DNA of 64,000 bases from Ampullaceana balthica (taxonomy: Eukaryota > Mollusca > Gastropoda > Lymnaeidae), in NCBI GenBank assembly GCA_944989445.1, contig CALYLW010001087.1, forward strand, positions 1 through 64,000, given 5' to 3'. Under the pieces are notes generated by a model. It worked only from the letters and a program-made list of their open reading frames with translations, had not been told where the DNA came from and ran no database searches. Position 1 is the first letter of the stretch. Every line of letters starts with the position of its first letter. This document shows positions 45,609 through 56,551 of this stretch, piece after piece. A program made the position numbers and the translations under genes.

Positions 45609-47306
45609 CAACGGGCGCGTGATTGATGTGGGTAAATGGAATGGTCAAACTACTATGCCCCTACCGAAGCATTCCCAATCATGGCCTGCAAGAGACTGAT
45701 GGAATCTAGTTGATGGGAGAAGACGTGTGTGAAAGTATCGGTTACAAGCTAAATTAGATCTCTCAATCTTCTCTCCACACCTCTGTCGTCTTTTCTTTTT
45801 CTTTCTTTTTTCATCAGAATGTCTATCTGTGTGTGAATTTTTTAAAATAATTTTCATCTAAAAATATGAAAAGTCTGCCTCGACATCACCCCCCACCCCC
45901 ACCCTTTCCACCTCTCTATCGCTCTCTTTGCCAATCACAAATGTTACTATAAATGACTCCCTCCTGCTCCTATATTACTTTCTTCTCTCTCTGACAAATC
46001 AAATTTTCAGTTCACCCAAAAAATTTTTTTTTCTTCTTTAACAAGTTTAAACATATATTTATTTAAAAATTATTAATGAGTCTTTAAAAAAATATTAAAA
46101 AACATGTCATAAAAGCAATGTTACTAAACCAGCTCAATATTGAACGAAATGATCCTTGATGAATCACTTGTTTGGTGTATTCACAAACAATACATACTAT
46201 CGGGAGCACCAATGGGAGTTTACTATTTAATGTATTTATTTCTACGTGGAACCCTGATTAGAATTTACAATTAGACCTGCCAATATGTCGACCGTTTGTT
46301 GCGATCCAGTCCTGTCAACATCGTCCAAAACTTGAGACACGTCATCTGCTAAGCAGCATCCCCTCCCATTACCATATAACGCCTCTCATTATCAGGGCTC
46401 ACCGCGGTTATTTACGGACCGTTAGGCATTGATGGGCGCCGCACAAATCCGCGGGGACCTTAACGGTGAGAATGGACATTAGAAATGCCGGTCAGTAGCA
46501 TCTGATTGCTTTTGTGTTGAGGAGATACGAGGTCTCAACTCTCGAGTGGCGTGGCAGTGGTAGAAGTGGGGACACTACTCGTGTGAAGAGATAGTGTTGT
46601 GTCAAGGCAATGGGGCCTTTGGGTAAATAACCGTTGGGGTGTAAGTAAGCCAGGACAATGATTGCAACGGGTGCATTACTCGTGGGGTGATATTATGGTG
46701 TGTCGGTTTAATGTTGCATGGTGTGGTTTAAGTATGTAGTATGTAGAATATGTAGTATGTAGAATTAATTCGTGTTCCTTGAATAACTCTCTTTTTTTTG
46801 TTGATTTTTAAAGACCGACCTTCCACAAAGATGCGTGCAAAAGTAGACGTTGTATTTTAAAGAGAGAAAATTCTAATTGTTTTGTCGGGAACATTGAAAT
46901 GAAGTTTTGAAATCTAAATATTATAATTAGCATGGGGAAAAAACTGCTTCATTTAATTTTTAATTTTGATTGGTTGTATTATGTAGCTCTAATTTTCGGG
47001 GATAATAAAATTAATTTAAAAAAAAATTTTTTTTTAGTATCTAATGTACAAAAAAATGTCTGTGCTTGCCGTAAGAAAAACGTCGTTTCAAATCAGTTTG
47101 TTGATACAAGTCATCGCGTACCAGTGGCATGTGCTAATCAAAGAATTCTGGAATACCCAAACTTACACGAAAATAAGGAGTTTAAAATAAAGGGAAAAAA
47201 AGCATCGTCTCAAGGAGTGTTTAATGAGACCATTTGAAAGAACCGAGGAGACGGGTTCTAGGAGTTCAGCAGGTCAGATACCTTCAAGAAGCACGGCGCA
47301 GTGACA
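45609..47306. other. Intergenic, with a GC-richer unique block
   Basis: 46290-46510 is a balanced-composition block (CCGCGGTTATTTACGGACCG, GGGCGCCGCACAAATCCGCG) with no frame or repeat signature, a candidate conserved non-coding element. The rest is AT-rich; GTAGTATGTAGAATAT repeats twice at 46735-46765. Confidence 0.35.
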
Positions 47307-47359
47307 CTGATGTAGAGTAATGCATGCAGTCATTATCTGTATGCATTAATCTACATTAG
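47307..47359 (+). other. 53-nt imperfect hairpin
   Basis: Arms 47307-47329 and 47337-47359 pair over 23 positions with one mismatch and two G-U pairs around a 7-nt loop TCATTAT. The arm core is GTAATGCATGCAG / CTGTATGCATTAA. No transposon ends around it. It could be a pre-miRNA-like stem, a palindromic homeodomain/POU-type binding site (TAAT, ATGCAT) or chance. Confidence 0.45.
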
Positions 47360-49700
47360 CTGTTGAGAAAATCAAAAGCAAGTTTTTTTGTTTTTTTTCC
47401 AACGACGATTAAAACCACTAGCGGCTCTCCACCAGGGGAAAAAAATAATTGTCTCCATTTATTTAAGATTGAGATGCTGGCGACAAAAACAATCAAAAGT
47501 GTGGTGCTGGGAAGAAGAGTGACGACTGGAGATCATTGCTTCTTTTTATACGTCCTTCTCCAGCTTCATAGGCTCTGTAAGACAACTGATATTGAATGGC
47601 TTCTGTGTTTTTAAGGAATTTGTTTAATAGATCAGACATTTATTTAATTTTTAAAAATACGCAATAACTTCTTATTCTAAATCGAAAATATTCCATTTCA
47701 TTACTTCATATGAACCATAAAATGATAAAATGTTGTTTTGTTGTTTTTTTTTCGATTTTTGCTTGAAATGGCTAACAACGTACAAATAACCAGCCCACAT
47801 ACGATTTCATTGTTTATTTTTAACTCAATTAAATAATGAATTAAGACATTTTTAGCTTTTTGTGAGTACAAGAAAAGCCTTTGTCTTTGGCAAGATGGAT
47901 TAACTGTTCGATAAGTGGTTCTGTTGACTGAAAACGGCATCGAACTGAAAGAATCTATTAACTTGTGTGTCATTTATTTGTAACGCTAACATATCATGTT
48001 CCATTTTAAAAAAAATTAATATCATGCCTTGGGCGTTATTCTTTGGTATCGTATTATTATTAGCTTTCATTTGAGCAACTTCTCTCACTAAATTTACGGT
48101 TCTAACAATAGCTAACAGTATAATTTCCTTTTGAGATAAAACAAATAAAGTGTCGTGTATCTTTACGTTTTACAATGACTTAAGACAACTGTTGTTTTTC
48201 TTCATTTTTTATTTATCCATATTAGTATTTTGGTCTGTTATTATCAGTATTATTTTTTTTAAATCATGCACACACAAAAATTAATAAATTATTGTTGCTG
48301 ACTTAAATTATTATTTTGACTTTTTCTTTGACCCCTGAGCGATGTCCCTATTCCGAAAATAAATCCTGGAAAAAATTGATTATTACAAAATCCAGTTTTT
48401 CCTATTAAAAATTCAGTTTAAACATTAAGGACTTGATATTTAAAAGCTAAACCTTAAAAAAGACTCACCCTGTATTTTATTCCCTCGTCTGCTCTATTGT
48501 CTATGAAACTTTTCGTCACTCTTTTCTAATGGTTTAGCTAATATCACCAATTTCAAATAGACTACACACACTCGTGAAATTTCCTGTAGAAGTATGACGT
48601 CACAATGTCCCAAACAAATCACTTTATAGACATGGAGTCCGGTTCAATGGGACGGAAGCAATAACTCCCTAATCTAACCTAGATTAAGCTTGGAGAAGAA
48701 ACATGATTACTACCGCCAGGGGCTAATAATCAACGCCATCTCGGTTAGTTGTTTCCCCTTCCCCCTCTTATATTCCTAAAGCGTGGCTGCCAGGAAAAGT
48801 TATCCCCCTCTTCTCCACACAGCTCGCGGTTGGTCCGTGTAATCACAAAAGGTAGAATAAAAAATATTTTAAAAAACGTCTGTGAGTTAGGGCGCGGGCA
48901 GCCTATAGCTTTTCGGGTGCGTTTTCGATCTTCCCCAGGACAAAACGGGCCCTAACTAATCGACCCTTACAATAATTCCAGCCCGACTTAACGACCTTAG
49001 ACAAAAAGACTTCATCAAAAGTGCCCTATGACTTATGGTCTTATTGATTTTAACCCCTGATTACCGTCGTAGACTACATGACTCCTGTGAAAATGGGCCC
49101 TGACAATGAGGCTGCATGTGACAAAATCATCACTATTCCCTCACATTTCACAAACTTTCCATTTTGTCTGACACTGGCCTCCCATTAAATTGTGACATTC
49201 GAAAATTGAGTACTGTGAAAGAAAAAAAAATGAAAGCCTTGTAAAAAAAATAATTCAATCCACTAACCTTAGCCATTTCATAATCTAAGACTTGTGTCAG
49301 TCTATTTAACTGAGTCTTGAATTGTTTGGGGAAATACAGTACAGAGAAATAGATTGTACACGCAACCAGAACTTATTCCTCTGTGGTTTTAGACTTCAGA
49401 GGTAGCAGCTGTCTGTGGCCCATTTGTCCGGAATCCCAACTTTTAGTTAAAAGCCAACTTGTCGAGGCTCATTGGTGGGAGATGACTCAGTGTAATTGTT
49501 GCGAGCCGAATATTTCACGAGGGAATTGACGCGACAAGAGAAATTTTTATTTATTTATTTTAAAGTTAGACTAACACGTGGGGACGCGCGCTTAACATGA
49601 GGGATTTGATTCGTTTAATTGAATGTTAAAGTAAACTTTTTTATGAAATAAAAATGGAAGATCTGTAAACAAATTTTTGTTTTTATAGTTACCAAATATG
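47360..49700. other. Intergenic, nothing firm
   Basis: AT-rich and mostly unique-looking. 48930-49130 and 49415-49470 are faint relatives of the MITE at 44357 (GGGCCCTGACAATGAGGC, GGCCCATTTGTCCGG). No exon supported. Confidence 0.4.
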
Positions 49701-49748
<48 letters not shown>

Positions 49749-49749
<1 letters not shown>

Positions 49750-50200
49750 TAGCGTACACCCGTCAAAAATGACGGAAGTTTTCAGCTGAAATCTATTTAT
49801 TTTATTAAAAATGCACTTTTTAGGGTGCTTACGGCGCCGACCTTTTTCAAAAGCCCAACTAACTTGTCCTTGTTTGATAAATACGAAATATTAAACTTTC
49901 TGAAATGTACACAAAGTATTTAATTTTTATAATAGGGGTTGCAGGGCGACTACGGCGCCCCCTTTGTTTTTTGATTTATAATTAACCATCATCAAATACT
50001 ATTTTTACATTGATCCCTTTTCCAAAATTAAAATATTAGCGAAAACGATGACGTCATATAATATTTTTTACAGCGCATATTTAATTTGCACACCTTTTGA
50101 TAATTTGGTGCAGTAATTTGGTTTTCCCTGCTTTCTAAAATTATTACCGTCAGGACAGACTGACTTGCGTGACAATTGCAATTTATATAGTTTTATATTA
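49749..50200 (-). mobile_element. Non-autonomous Helitron (CCGTCA hairpin family)
   Basis: On -, ends with CCGTCATTTTTGACGGGTGT, then ACGCTAG (CTAG 49752-49749). The body has GCGCCGTAAGCACCC and ACAAGGACAAGTTAGTTGG; the 5' part has GCAATTGTCACGCAAGTCAG. Both sides are TA microsatellites (49700-49748 and 50198-50217). Confidence 0.8.
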
Positions 50201-50384
50201 TATATATATATATATATATTAGGGCTGTTATCGATTAATTTAAATTTAATCGTTAACTTTTGAAAAATTATCGATTAATTAATCGATAATTTCGATTAAA
50301 ACCAAAAATAGAAATTTATGACGTCATTAAACTGAACATTTCTCGCGGACATTGAAAATTAAGAATATTTTGAACTAAATTTCA

Positions 50385-50550
50385 TGACAATGTGTTGATA
50401 CTTGATTTGTGCTGAAGGTGGTACATCAGCGATGTATTTGATCCTTTACAAGAGAATTGTTTATGGCAGTGGACACAGTAAACGTTTTCACCATCTTCGA
50501 CTTTGCCATCCGCAGTTAGCTTAAAAACAACATATTTGCTCAACTTTCTA
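50385..50550 (-). pseudogene. BED-type zinc finger of a hAT transposase (fragment)
   Basis: Read on -: LSKYVVFKLTADGKVEDGEN, then VYCVHCHKQFSCKGSNTSLM, then YHLQHKSS and a stop. This is the BED finger pattern C-x2-C ... H-x3-H with the preceding aromatic residues, the DNA-binding N terminus of ZBED-like hAT transposases. The catalytic part is missing, so this is a fragment. Confidence 0.75.
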
Positions 50551-50587
50551 GTTATATGTTTAAATTTAACTGCGCTGATGCTGTCAG

Positions 50588-50768
50588 CAGGGCCGTCTTA
50601 ACGCATAGGCCCGTATGGCATTTGCCCGGGGGCCCACGAGCATATGGGCCCTTTGGGAATATGTTTATTTATATATATATTATGTATCTTCATTTTTTAT
50701 TCCTGCGGGGGAAGGGCTCAACACTATTTCTTTGCCCGGGGGCCCAAAATGGTGTAAAAACGGCTCTG
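50588..50768. mobile_element. 181-bp hAT MITE nested in the BED-hAT relic
   Basis: Ends CAGGGCCGTCTTAACG and the complement of CAGAGCCGTTTTTACACC. Flanked by GCTGTCAG on both sides (50580-50587, 50769-50776), an exact 8-bp target duplication. GCCCGGGGGCCCA occurs twice inside. Confidence 0.9.
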
Positions 50769-51037
50769 GCTGTCAGCCATTTTATAGTTAACGTCTGCCG
50801 GTCAACATAAATTAATAAAACAAATTTTAATATTACGCGGGAGATGTTTGTACGTAAAAAAAGATATATAAATTATTATTAATAATTTATTATTTATTAC
50901 TAAAATTTTTTAAAAATATTATAAATATTTTCTGAAATTTTAATCGAATTTTTATCGATTAAAATTATTTTAATCGATATTTAATCGATAAATTTTTTAA
51001 CGATTAATCGCGAGATTAATCGATAATTTCCGCAGCC

Positions 51038-51093
<56 letters not shown>

Positions 51094-51102
51094 TATATAG
51101 AT

Positions 51103-51877
51103 AAGGGCTGCGGAAATTAACGATTAATTTCTCGATAAATCGTTAAAAAATTTTAACGATTAAATTTTTTAAACGATTAATCGCCCCACCACTTATAAAT
51201 GTACAGAAAGTAAAATATTTCGGCCGATAAATAGAAACTAATTTCCAGACGATTACACGAACATTTTGGTTTTAAACTATTGACTGACGGGAATGTTCAC
51301 AATGATGATAAAGGTTATTGTATCCATCGAGAGAAATCGTTTGACTGACCATGCAATGTTCCCTCTAAGTCTAAACTTCGTGTGCAAAGTTGCACAACAT
51401 TAATTTTTTGTGCAATATTTTACCAAATTTGCTGCGCGGTGATTCTAAACTCCTGCGCGGCGTTGGTCATATATATGCGCAGCCACACTGATTAAAGGAA
51501 CATTGCTACCACGGTTCGAACACTTCGCTTACATATCACCTGCAAACCAAACATCCATTACAGTATAAGAAACTTCAGCTGAGACAATCTAAAGCTATGT
51601 GAACGATTGTTGAACTTGGCTGATTATATTGTCACTAAGACCCACTCATCACTTGAACCAAATAATTTCAATACACTTGTCTGTTTGCGTTGTTGGTTAA
51701 AAGATGTCATATAAAGAAGACATTCCAGTTTCATTTCGATTTTAGACAAGTAGGTTTAATAAATGTTACTTATGACACCGTAAATTCAATTTTTAGCTGT
51801 AATCGAAATTAACGATAATTTATAGTTTATTTTTCAAAAGTTAACGATTAAATTTAAATTAATCGTTAACAGGCCTA
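51103..51877 (+). mobile_element. Second ATCGATTAA-type hAT relic, inverted relative to the first
   Basis: The left end AAGGGCTGCGGAAATTAACG matches the right end of 50220-51040 in reverse. The right end TTAACGATTAAATTTAAATT...AGGCCTA matches its left end. The two elements thus sit as an inverted pair separated by a TA run. A further insertion lies inside at 51354-51505. Confidence 0.6.
51354..51505. mobile_element. Short hAT-like MITE (CAATGTTCC ends)
   Basis: CAATGTTCCCTCTAA at the left and TTAAAGGAACATTG at the right are inverted ends. GCGCGG and GTGCAA words lie inside. The flanks TGACCATG / CTACCACG resemble a decayed 8-bp duplication. Confidence 0.6.
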
Positions 51878-52180
51878 ATATATAAGAGCTCAAGGGAAGA
51901 AACGGCTATGTCACATTTTTGTGCTTTTGAGATATTCAAGTTTAAAAGTTCAAAATTATAGAGATTTCTTAGAAATTAACTAAATAGATTTGAATTTTTA
52001 ATAGGGTCAGGGACATAGTTTTTTCATAAAACCTAATTCATAGCATTCAATTTTTGATCCTCTATCAGATACAGAGGTTAACTAAAACATTTCTAAAATG
52101 TCACATAGCCGTTTCTTCCCTTGTGGTCTTCTAATAATATATATAATATATATATATATATATATCTATATATATATATA

Positions 52181-53092
52181 TAAGACGCATTTGTTGTCTG
52201 TCTGGTTGTCTGTCTGTTCCCTAATAACTCAAGATCCAGACAACCAAATAACGTGAAATTTGGTACACGTACACAAAATTATACCGGAAAGGTTTTTAAA
52301 CAGGTTTCGTTCCATATATATAAGATACTGTGGGGCCGGGGGGCCCAAAATGTAGTTTTTCCTTATATGAGCTATATAAAATAAAATTATTGAAAATTAA
52401 GACGTAAAATAATGACGCAAAATAATAAACATTTTGGTGTCGAGATTAACAAGAAGGCGATTATCGCCATAAAATAATTGTTTTTGTTGTTGTTGTTGCT
52501 GTTGCTTTTGTTGTTGCTTTTGTTGTTGTAGTTGTTGTTTTGTTGTTGTTGCTTTGTTGTTGTTGCTGTTGTTGTTGTAGTTGTTGTTTTGTTGTTGTTT
52601 TGTTGTTGATGTTTTTGTTGTTGTTTTGTTTTTGTTGTTGTTGCTGTTGTTGTTTTTGTTGCTGTTGCTGTTGTTGTTGCTATTGCTGTTGCTGTTGTTG
52701 CTTTTGTGTTGTTTTTACTGTTGTTGTTGTTGTCCACATCCCTTGCCCTGCGACGACAATGTCCTTCATGTTGTTGTTGCTTTTGTTTGTTGTTGTTGTT
52801 GTAGTTGTTGTTTTGTTGTTGTTGCTTTGTTGTTGTTGCTGTTGTTGTAGTGTTGTTGTTGTTTTGTTGTTGATTTTGTTGTTTTTGTTGTTTGTTTTGT
52901 TGTTTTGTTGTGTGTTTCTGTTGTTGTTTTTGTTGTTGCTGTTGCTGTTGTTGTTGTTGTTGTTTTGTTGTTGTTGCTTTGTTGTTGTTGCTGTTGTTGT
53001 TGTGTTGTTGTTGTTGTTTTTGTTGTTTGTTTTTGTTTTTTGTTGCTGTTGTTGTTTTTGTTGTTGTGCTGTTGTCGGGTACTTGCCCCTAG
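52181..53092 (+). mobile_element. Helitron copy A with a long (TTG)n core
   Basis: The 5' part (GACGCATTTGTTGTCTG, CTAATAACTCAAGATCCAGA, GAAATTTGGTACACGTACAC, GAAGGCGATTATCGCCATAA) is nearly identical to copy B at 53127. A 590-bp array of GTT/GCT triplets follows. The end is GTCGGGTACTTGCCCCTAG (CTAG 53089-53092). Within the array, CCACATCCCTTGCCCTGCGA (52734-52753) recurs in the - strand copy at 53937-53956. Confidence 0.75.
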
Positions 53093-53126
53093 TATATATA
53101 TTATATCTTTTATATATATCTATATA

Positions 53127-53749
53127 TAAGACGCATTTGTTGTCTGGATGTCTGTCTGTCTGTTCCCTAATAACTCAAGATCCAGACAACCAAATAACGT
53201 GAAATTTGGTACACGTACACACAAAATTATACCGGAAAGGTTATTAAACAGGTTTCGTTCCATATATATAAGATACTGGGGGCCGGGGGCCCAAAATGTA
53301 GTTTTTCCCTATATGAGCTATATAAAATAAAAATTATTGAAAATTAAGACGTAAAATATGACGCAAAATAATAAACATTTTGGTGTCGAGATTAACAAGA
53401 AGGCGATTATCGCCATAAAATATTTTTTTTGTTGTTGCTGTTGCTTTGTTGTTGTTGCTGTTGTAGTTGTTGTTTTGTTGTTGTTTTGCTGTTGATTTTG
53501 TTGTTGTTTGTTGTTGTTGTTGTTTTGTTTTGTTGTTGTTTTGTTGCTGTTGCTGTTTCTGTTGTTGTTTTTGTCGGTGTTGCTGTTGTTGTTGTTGTAG
53601 TTGTTGTTTTGTTGTTGTTGCTTTGTTGTTGTTGCTGTTGTTTGTTGTTGTTTTGCTTTTGTTGTTTGTTTTTGTTGTTTTGTTGTGTTGTTGTTTTTGT
53701 TGTTGTTGCTGTTGTTGTTAAACCCGGGAAAGCCGGGTACTTGCCGCTA

Positions 53750-53750
<1 letters not shown>
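53127..53750 (+). mobile_element. Helitron copy B with a (TTG)n core
   Basis: Same 5' part as copy A with few differences and a shorter TTG array (53425-53718). The 3' end shows hairpin CCCGG-GAAAG-CCGGG (53723-53737), then TACTTGCCGCTAG (CTAG 53747-53750), as in Helitrons. Confidence 0.8.
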
Positions 53751-53808
<58 letters not shown>

Positions 53809-53823
53809 ATATATATATATATA
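53751..53823. repeat. (TA)n microsatellite between Helitrons
   Basis: Starts directly after CTAG of copy B and ends at CTAG of the next element on the other strand. Confidence 0.95.
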
Positions 53824-54670
53824 CTAGTTTGTGCTGCGCCGCCCCCTTTTTTTAAGGGCGCCTACGGCGCCCACCTTTTTCAAAAGCCCAACTAACTTGT
53901 CCTTGTAAGATAAATACGTATTGTTATATCAGCTATATCGCAGGGCAAGGGATGTGGACAACAACAACAACAGCAAAAACAACAAAAACAGCAACAATTA
54001 CAACAACAACAAAAACAACAGCAACAAAAACAACAGCAACAAAAACAAAACATCAAAACAAAAACAACATCAACAGCAAAACAACAACAACAAAACAGCA
54101 ACAACAACAAAACAACAACAACAAAACAACAACAGCAACAACAACAAGAAAGCAACAACAACAACAACAAAAACAAAACAACAACAAAACAACAACAACA
54201 GCAAAACAACAACAATAACAACAACCACAAAACAACAAAAACAAAGCAACAACAAAACAAAAACAATAACAGCAACAAAATACAAACAACACTTAAAACT
54301 CTTGCCACTACCCCCAGGACCATCAAGGAAAAAGCATTTAACAGAATTGTCATTGGAATAAGTGGCAGGCATCACTTCAAGATGGGAACAACATACTGAA
54401 TTATGACAAAAAAACTGCACCAAAAATAACTCGTTTTGAACCTCCGCGTAATATGTAAATTTTTCTACGCTAGTGATTGGCTGTTGGAGTCATATGTGTT
54501 TGAGGGACCAATCGCTATAGATGACGGGACAGAACGGACAGAACTTTGCCTTTTATTATATAGGATAGTGTTGAGTGTGTTTAATATTAATCTGGAAACC
54601 AAAATGATTATCCAATTTTAAAAAAAGCAGAGTGATGTCCCTTAACGTTAGGCTACATAATTGAGCGTAT
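53824..54670 (-). mobile_element. Helitron array unit 1 (composite, with CAA array and helicase relic)
   Basis: Read on -: the 5' end lies near 54670 (TACGCTCAATTATG-type), followed by a 160-bp Helitron of the 30.2-kb family (5' TCCTATATAATAAAAGG at 54567). Then come a helicase fragment, a long TTG array (CAA on +, 53956-54290) and the GGCGCC hairpin region. The end is GGCGGCGCAGCACAAACTAG (CTAG 53827-53824). Confidence 0.75.
54294..54408 (-). pseudogene. Pif1-like Helitron helicase fragment (Walker A)
   Basis: Read on -: HNSVCCSHLEVMPATYSNDN, SVKCFFLDGPGGSGKSF. FFLDGPGGSGKS is the Walker A P-loop of the Pif1-family helicase in RepHel proteins of autonomous Helitrons. The frame is open for about 38 codons, then runs into the TTG array, so only this fragment is present. 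It shows that these repeats derive from, or captured part of, an autonomous Helitron. No Rep (HUH) domain was seen in the window. Confidence 0.8.
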
Positions 54671-54688
54671 ATATATATATTATATATA

Positions 54689-55272
54689 CTAATTTATGCT
54701 GCGGCGCCGTGGCGCTACGTGCCCCCTTTTTTTTAGGGCGCTTACGGCGCCCACCTTATTCAAAAGCCCCCTAACTTGTCCTTGTATGATAAATACGTAA
54801 TATTAAAATTTCTTAAATGTAGACAAAGTATTTTTTTTATAAAAATTAAATTATTTTAAAAAAAAATTTTATGTCAAAAGCCCAAGTAACTTGTCCTTGT
54901 ATGATAAATACGAAATATTCCTGAAATGTACACAAAGTATGTATATAATATAGAGTGTGCTGCAGCGCCCACTTTTATTTAGGGCGCCTACGGCACCCAC
55001 TTTTTCAAAAGCCCAACAAACTTGTCCTTGTATGATAGATACGTAATATTAAGCTACCTTAAATGTACACAAAGTAATTTAAAATAGAGGTTATATTTTT
55101 ACAGTGCTAATCACCACACGATTTTTAAACTAATTCTAGAAAGCAGCGCACCAAATTACTGCACCAAAAAATAACTATTTGAGTCAATCAGCACTGCTTA
55201 CAACACACAAATTTTAAAAAAAGTAGAGTGTTGTTCCCTTAGCGTTAGGCCACATAAATGAGCGTAAATATA
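54689..55272 (-). mobile_element. Helitron array unit 2
   Basis: Degenerate terminus CTAA at 54689, GGCGCCGTGGCGC then GGGCGCTTACGGCGCCC hairpin, CTTGTCCTTGTATGATAAAT blocks. A second internal 3'-end-like copy lies at 54950 (GTGTGCTGCAGCGCCC). The 5' end is near GAGCGTAAATATATA at 55260. Confidence 0.7.
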
Positions 55273-55279
55273 TATATGA

Positions 55280-55770
55280 CTAGGTTGTGCTGCGGCGCCC
55301 ACTTCTTTTTAGGGCGCCTACGGCGCCCGCTCTTTTTCAAAAGCCGAAGTAACTTATCTTTGTATGATAAATACGAAATATTTCTGAAATGTAAACAAAG
55401 TATTTTATAATAGGGGCTGTAGGGTGCCTACGGCGCCCACTTTTTTTTTGTCAAAAGCCCAAGTAACTTATCCTTGTTTGATAAATACGAAATATTAAAC
55501 TTCCTGAAATGTAAACAACGTATTTTATTATTAACAATCCTCAAATCCTCTTTTTGCATCGTTCTATTTTCCAAAATTTAAATATGAGCTCCAATAATGA
55601 TGTTATATATCTTTTTACGGCGAGAAATTTTAGAAAGCAGCGCAACAAATTACTGCACCAAAAAATTACTATTTGAGTCAATCAGCACTGCTTACGACAC
55701 ACAAATTTTAAAAAAGTAGAGTGATGTCCCTTAGCGTTAGGCATCAGTGATAATTAAGCGTAAATATATA
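55280..55770 (-). mobile_element. Helitron array unit 3
   Basis: CTAG at 55280, GTGCTGCGGCGCCCAC, GGGCGCCTACGGCGCCC hairpin, two copies of the CTTATC(T/C)TTGT block, 5' part GAGTGATGTCCCTTAGCGTT to AAGCGTAAATATATA. Confidence 0.75.
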
Positions 55771-55780
55771 TATACTAATA

Positions 55781-56545
55781 CTAGTTTGTGCTGCGGCACC
55801 GTGGCGCCTGCGGCGCCCCCTTTTTTTAAGGGCGCCTACGGCGCCCACCTTTTTCAAAAGCCCAACTAACTTGTCCTTGAATGATAAATGCGTAATATTA
55901 AACACATAGCTCGTATTGTTGAATTGATACTATGTACAGGAAATGCAGAGAGATCTAGTTAGGGTGGGACTAATACTAATTAGCAACGACAGTAAGTAAA
56001 CATTGGAAGGAAAACTCGTTTGTTCGTGGGCGGCACCAAGACCAAGCTAATTGGGGAGTAATTGGGGGTTGTCCTGAAAAGGACAGTATGGCAAAAAAAA
56101 TGGGCCGGGTGGTTCTGTTGTTGTTGATAGTGTGCTTTGAGCGTTACGGAATGAGTGAGTCAGTGATAATTGAGGGTGTTTGTGCTGGGGTGCCAGCTAA
56201 CTAAATACGATATATTTAATTTCCTGAAATGTACACAAAGTATTTCATAATTAACAATCTTCAAATCCTCTTTTTACATCGTTCTCTTTTCCAAATTTAA
56301 AATATGAGCTAAATCAATGACGTCATATAATATCTTTTTACGGCGAGAAATTTTAGAAAGCAGCGCACCAAATTACTGCACCAAAAATAACTCTTATCGA
56401 ACGTCCGCATGAAATTGTTCAATTATTAATAATAGTGTGGAGGGTGTTTAATGTTAATCTGGAAACCAAAATGATTATCCAATTTTAAAAAAAAAGCAGA
56501 GTGATGTCCCTTAGCGTTAGGCTACATATTTGAGCGTAAATATAT
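55781..56545 (-). mobile_element. Helitron array unit 4, with about 300 bp of foreign cargo
   Basis: CTAG at 55781, GGCGCCTGCGGCGCCCCC and GGGCGCCTACGGCGCCC hairpins, then the usual body to 55897. The stretch 55898-56200 has no counterpart in the other units, is less AT-rich and contains a histone-type stem-loop. The Helitron body resumes at 56200 (AAATACGATATATTTAATTT) and ends near 56545. Confidence 0.75.
56070..56085 (-). promoter_or_regulatory. Histone mRNA 3' stem-loop-like hairpin
   Basis: On -, TGTCCTTTTCAGGACA fits the replication-dependent histone stem-loop consensus (6-bp stem, 4-nt loop UUUC, pyrimidine/purine stem). The outer G-C pair is replaced by U-A. It is followed by ACCCCC. 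No histone coding sequence is visible upstream on - within the cargo, so only a 3' flank may have been captured, or the match is chance. Confidence 0.4.
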
Positions 56546-56551
56546 AATATA

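Larger units (their letters stand above)
50220..51040 (-). mobile_element. BED-type hAT relic with a nested MITE
   Basis: Ends TAGGGCTGTTATCGATTAAT (left) and the complement of TAGGGCTGCGGAAATTATCG (right). Long runs of ATCGATTAA words lie at both sides. It contains a BED-finger coding relic on - and the nested element at 50588-50768. Its target duplication is masked by the TA microsatellites around it. Confidence 0.65.

Noticed and set aside
52540..53202. Long frames rich in Leu, Val, Cys and Phe or Asn, Thr and Gln over the TTG/CAA arrays
   Set aside because: They are translations of triplet microsatellites inside Helitrons; any triplet array stays open in several frames. No start context or domain.
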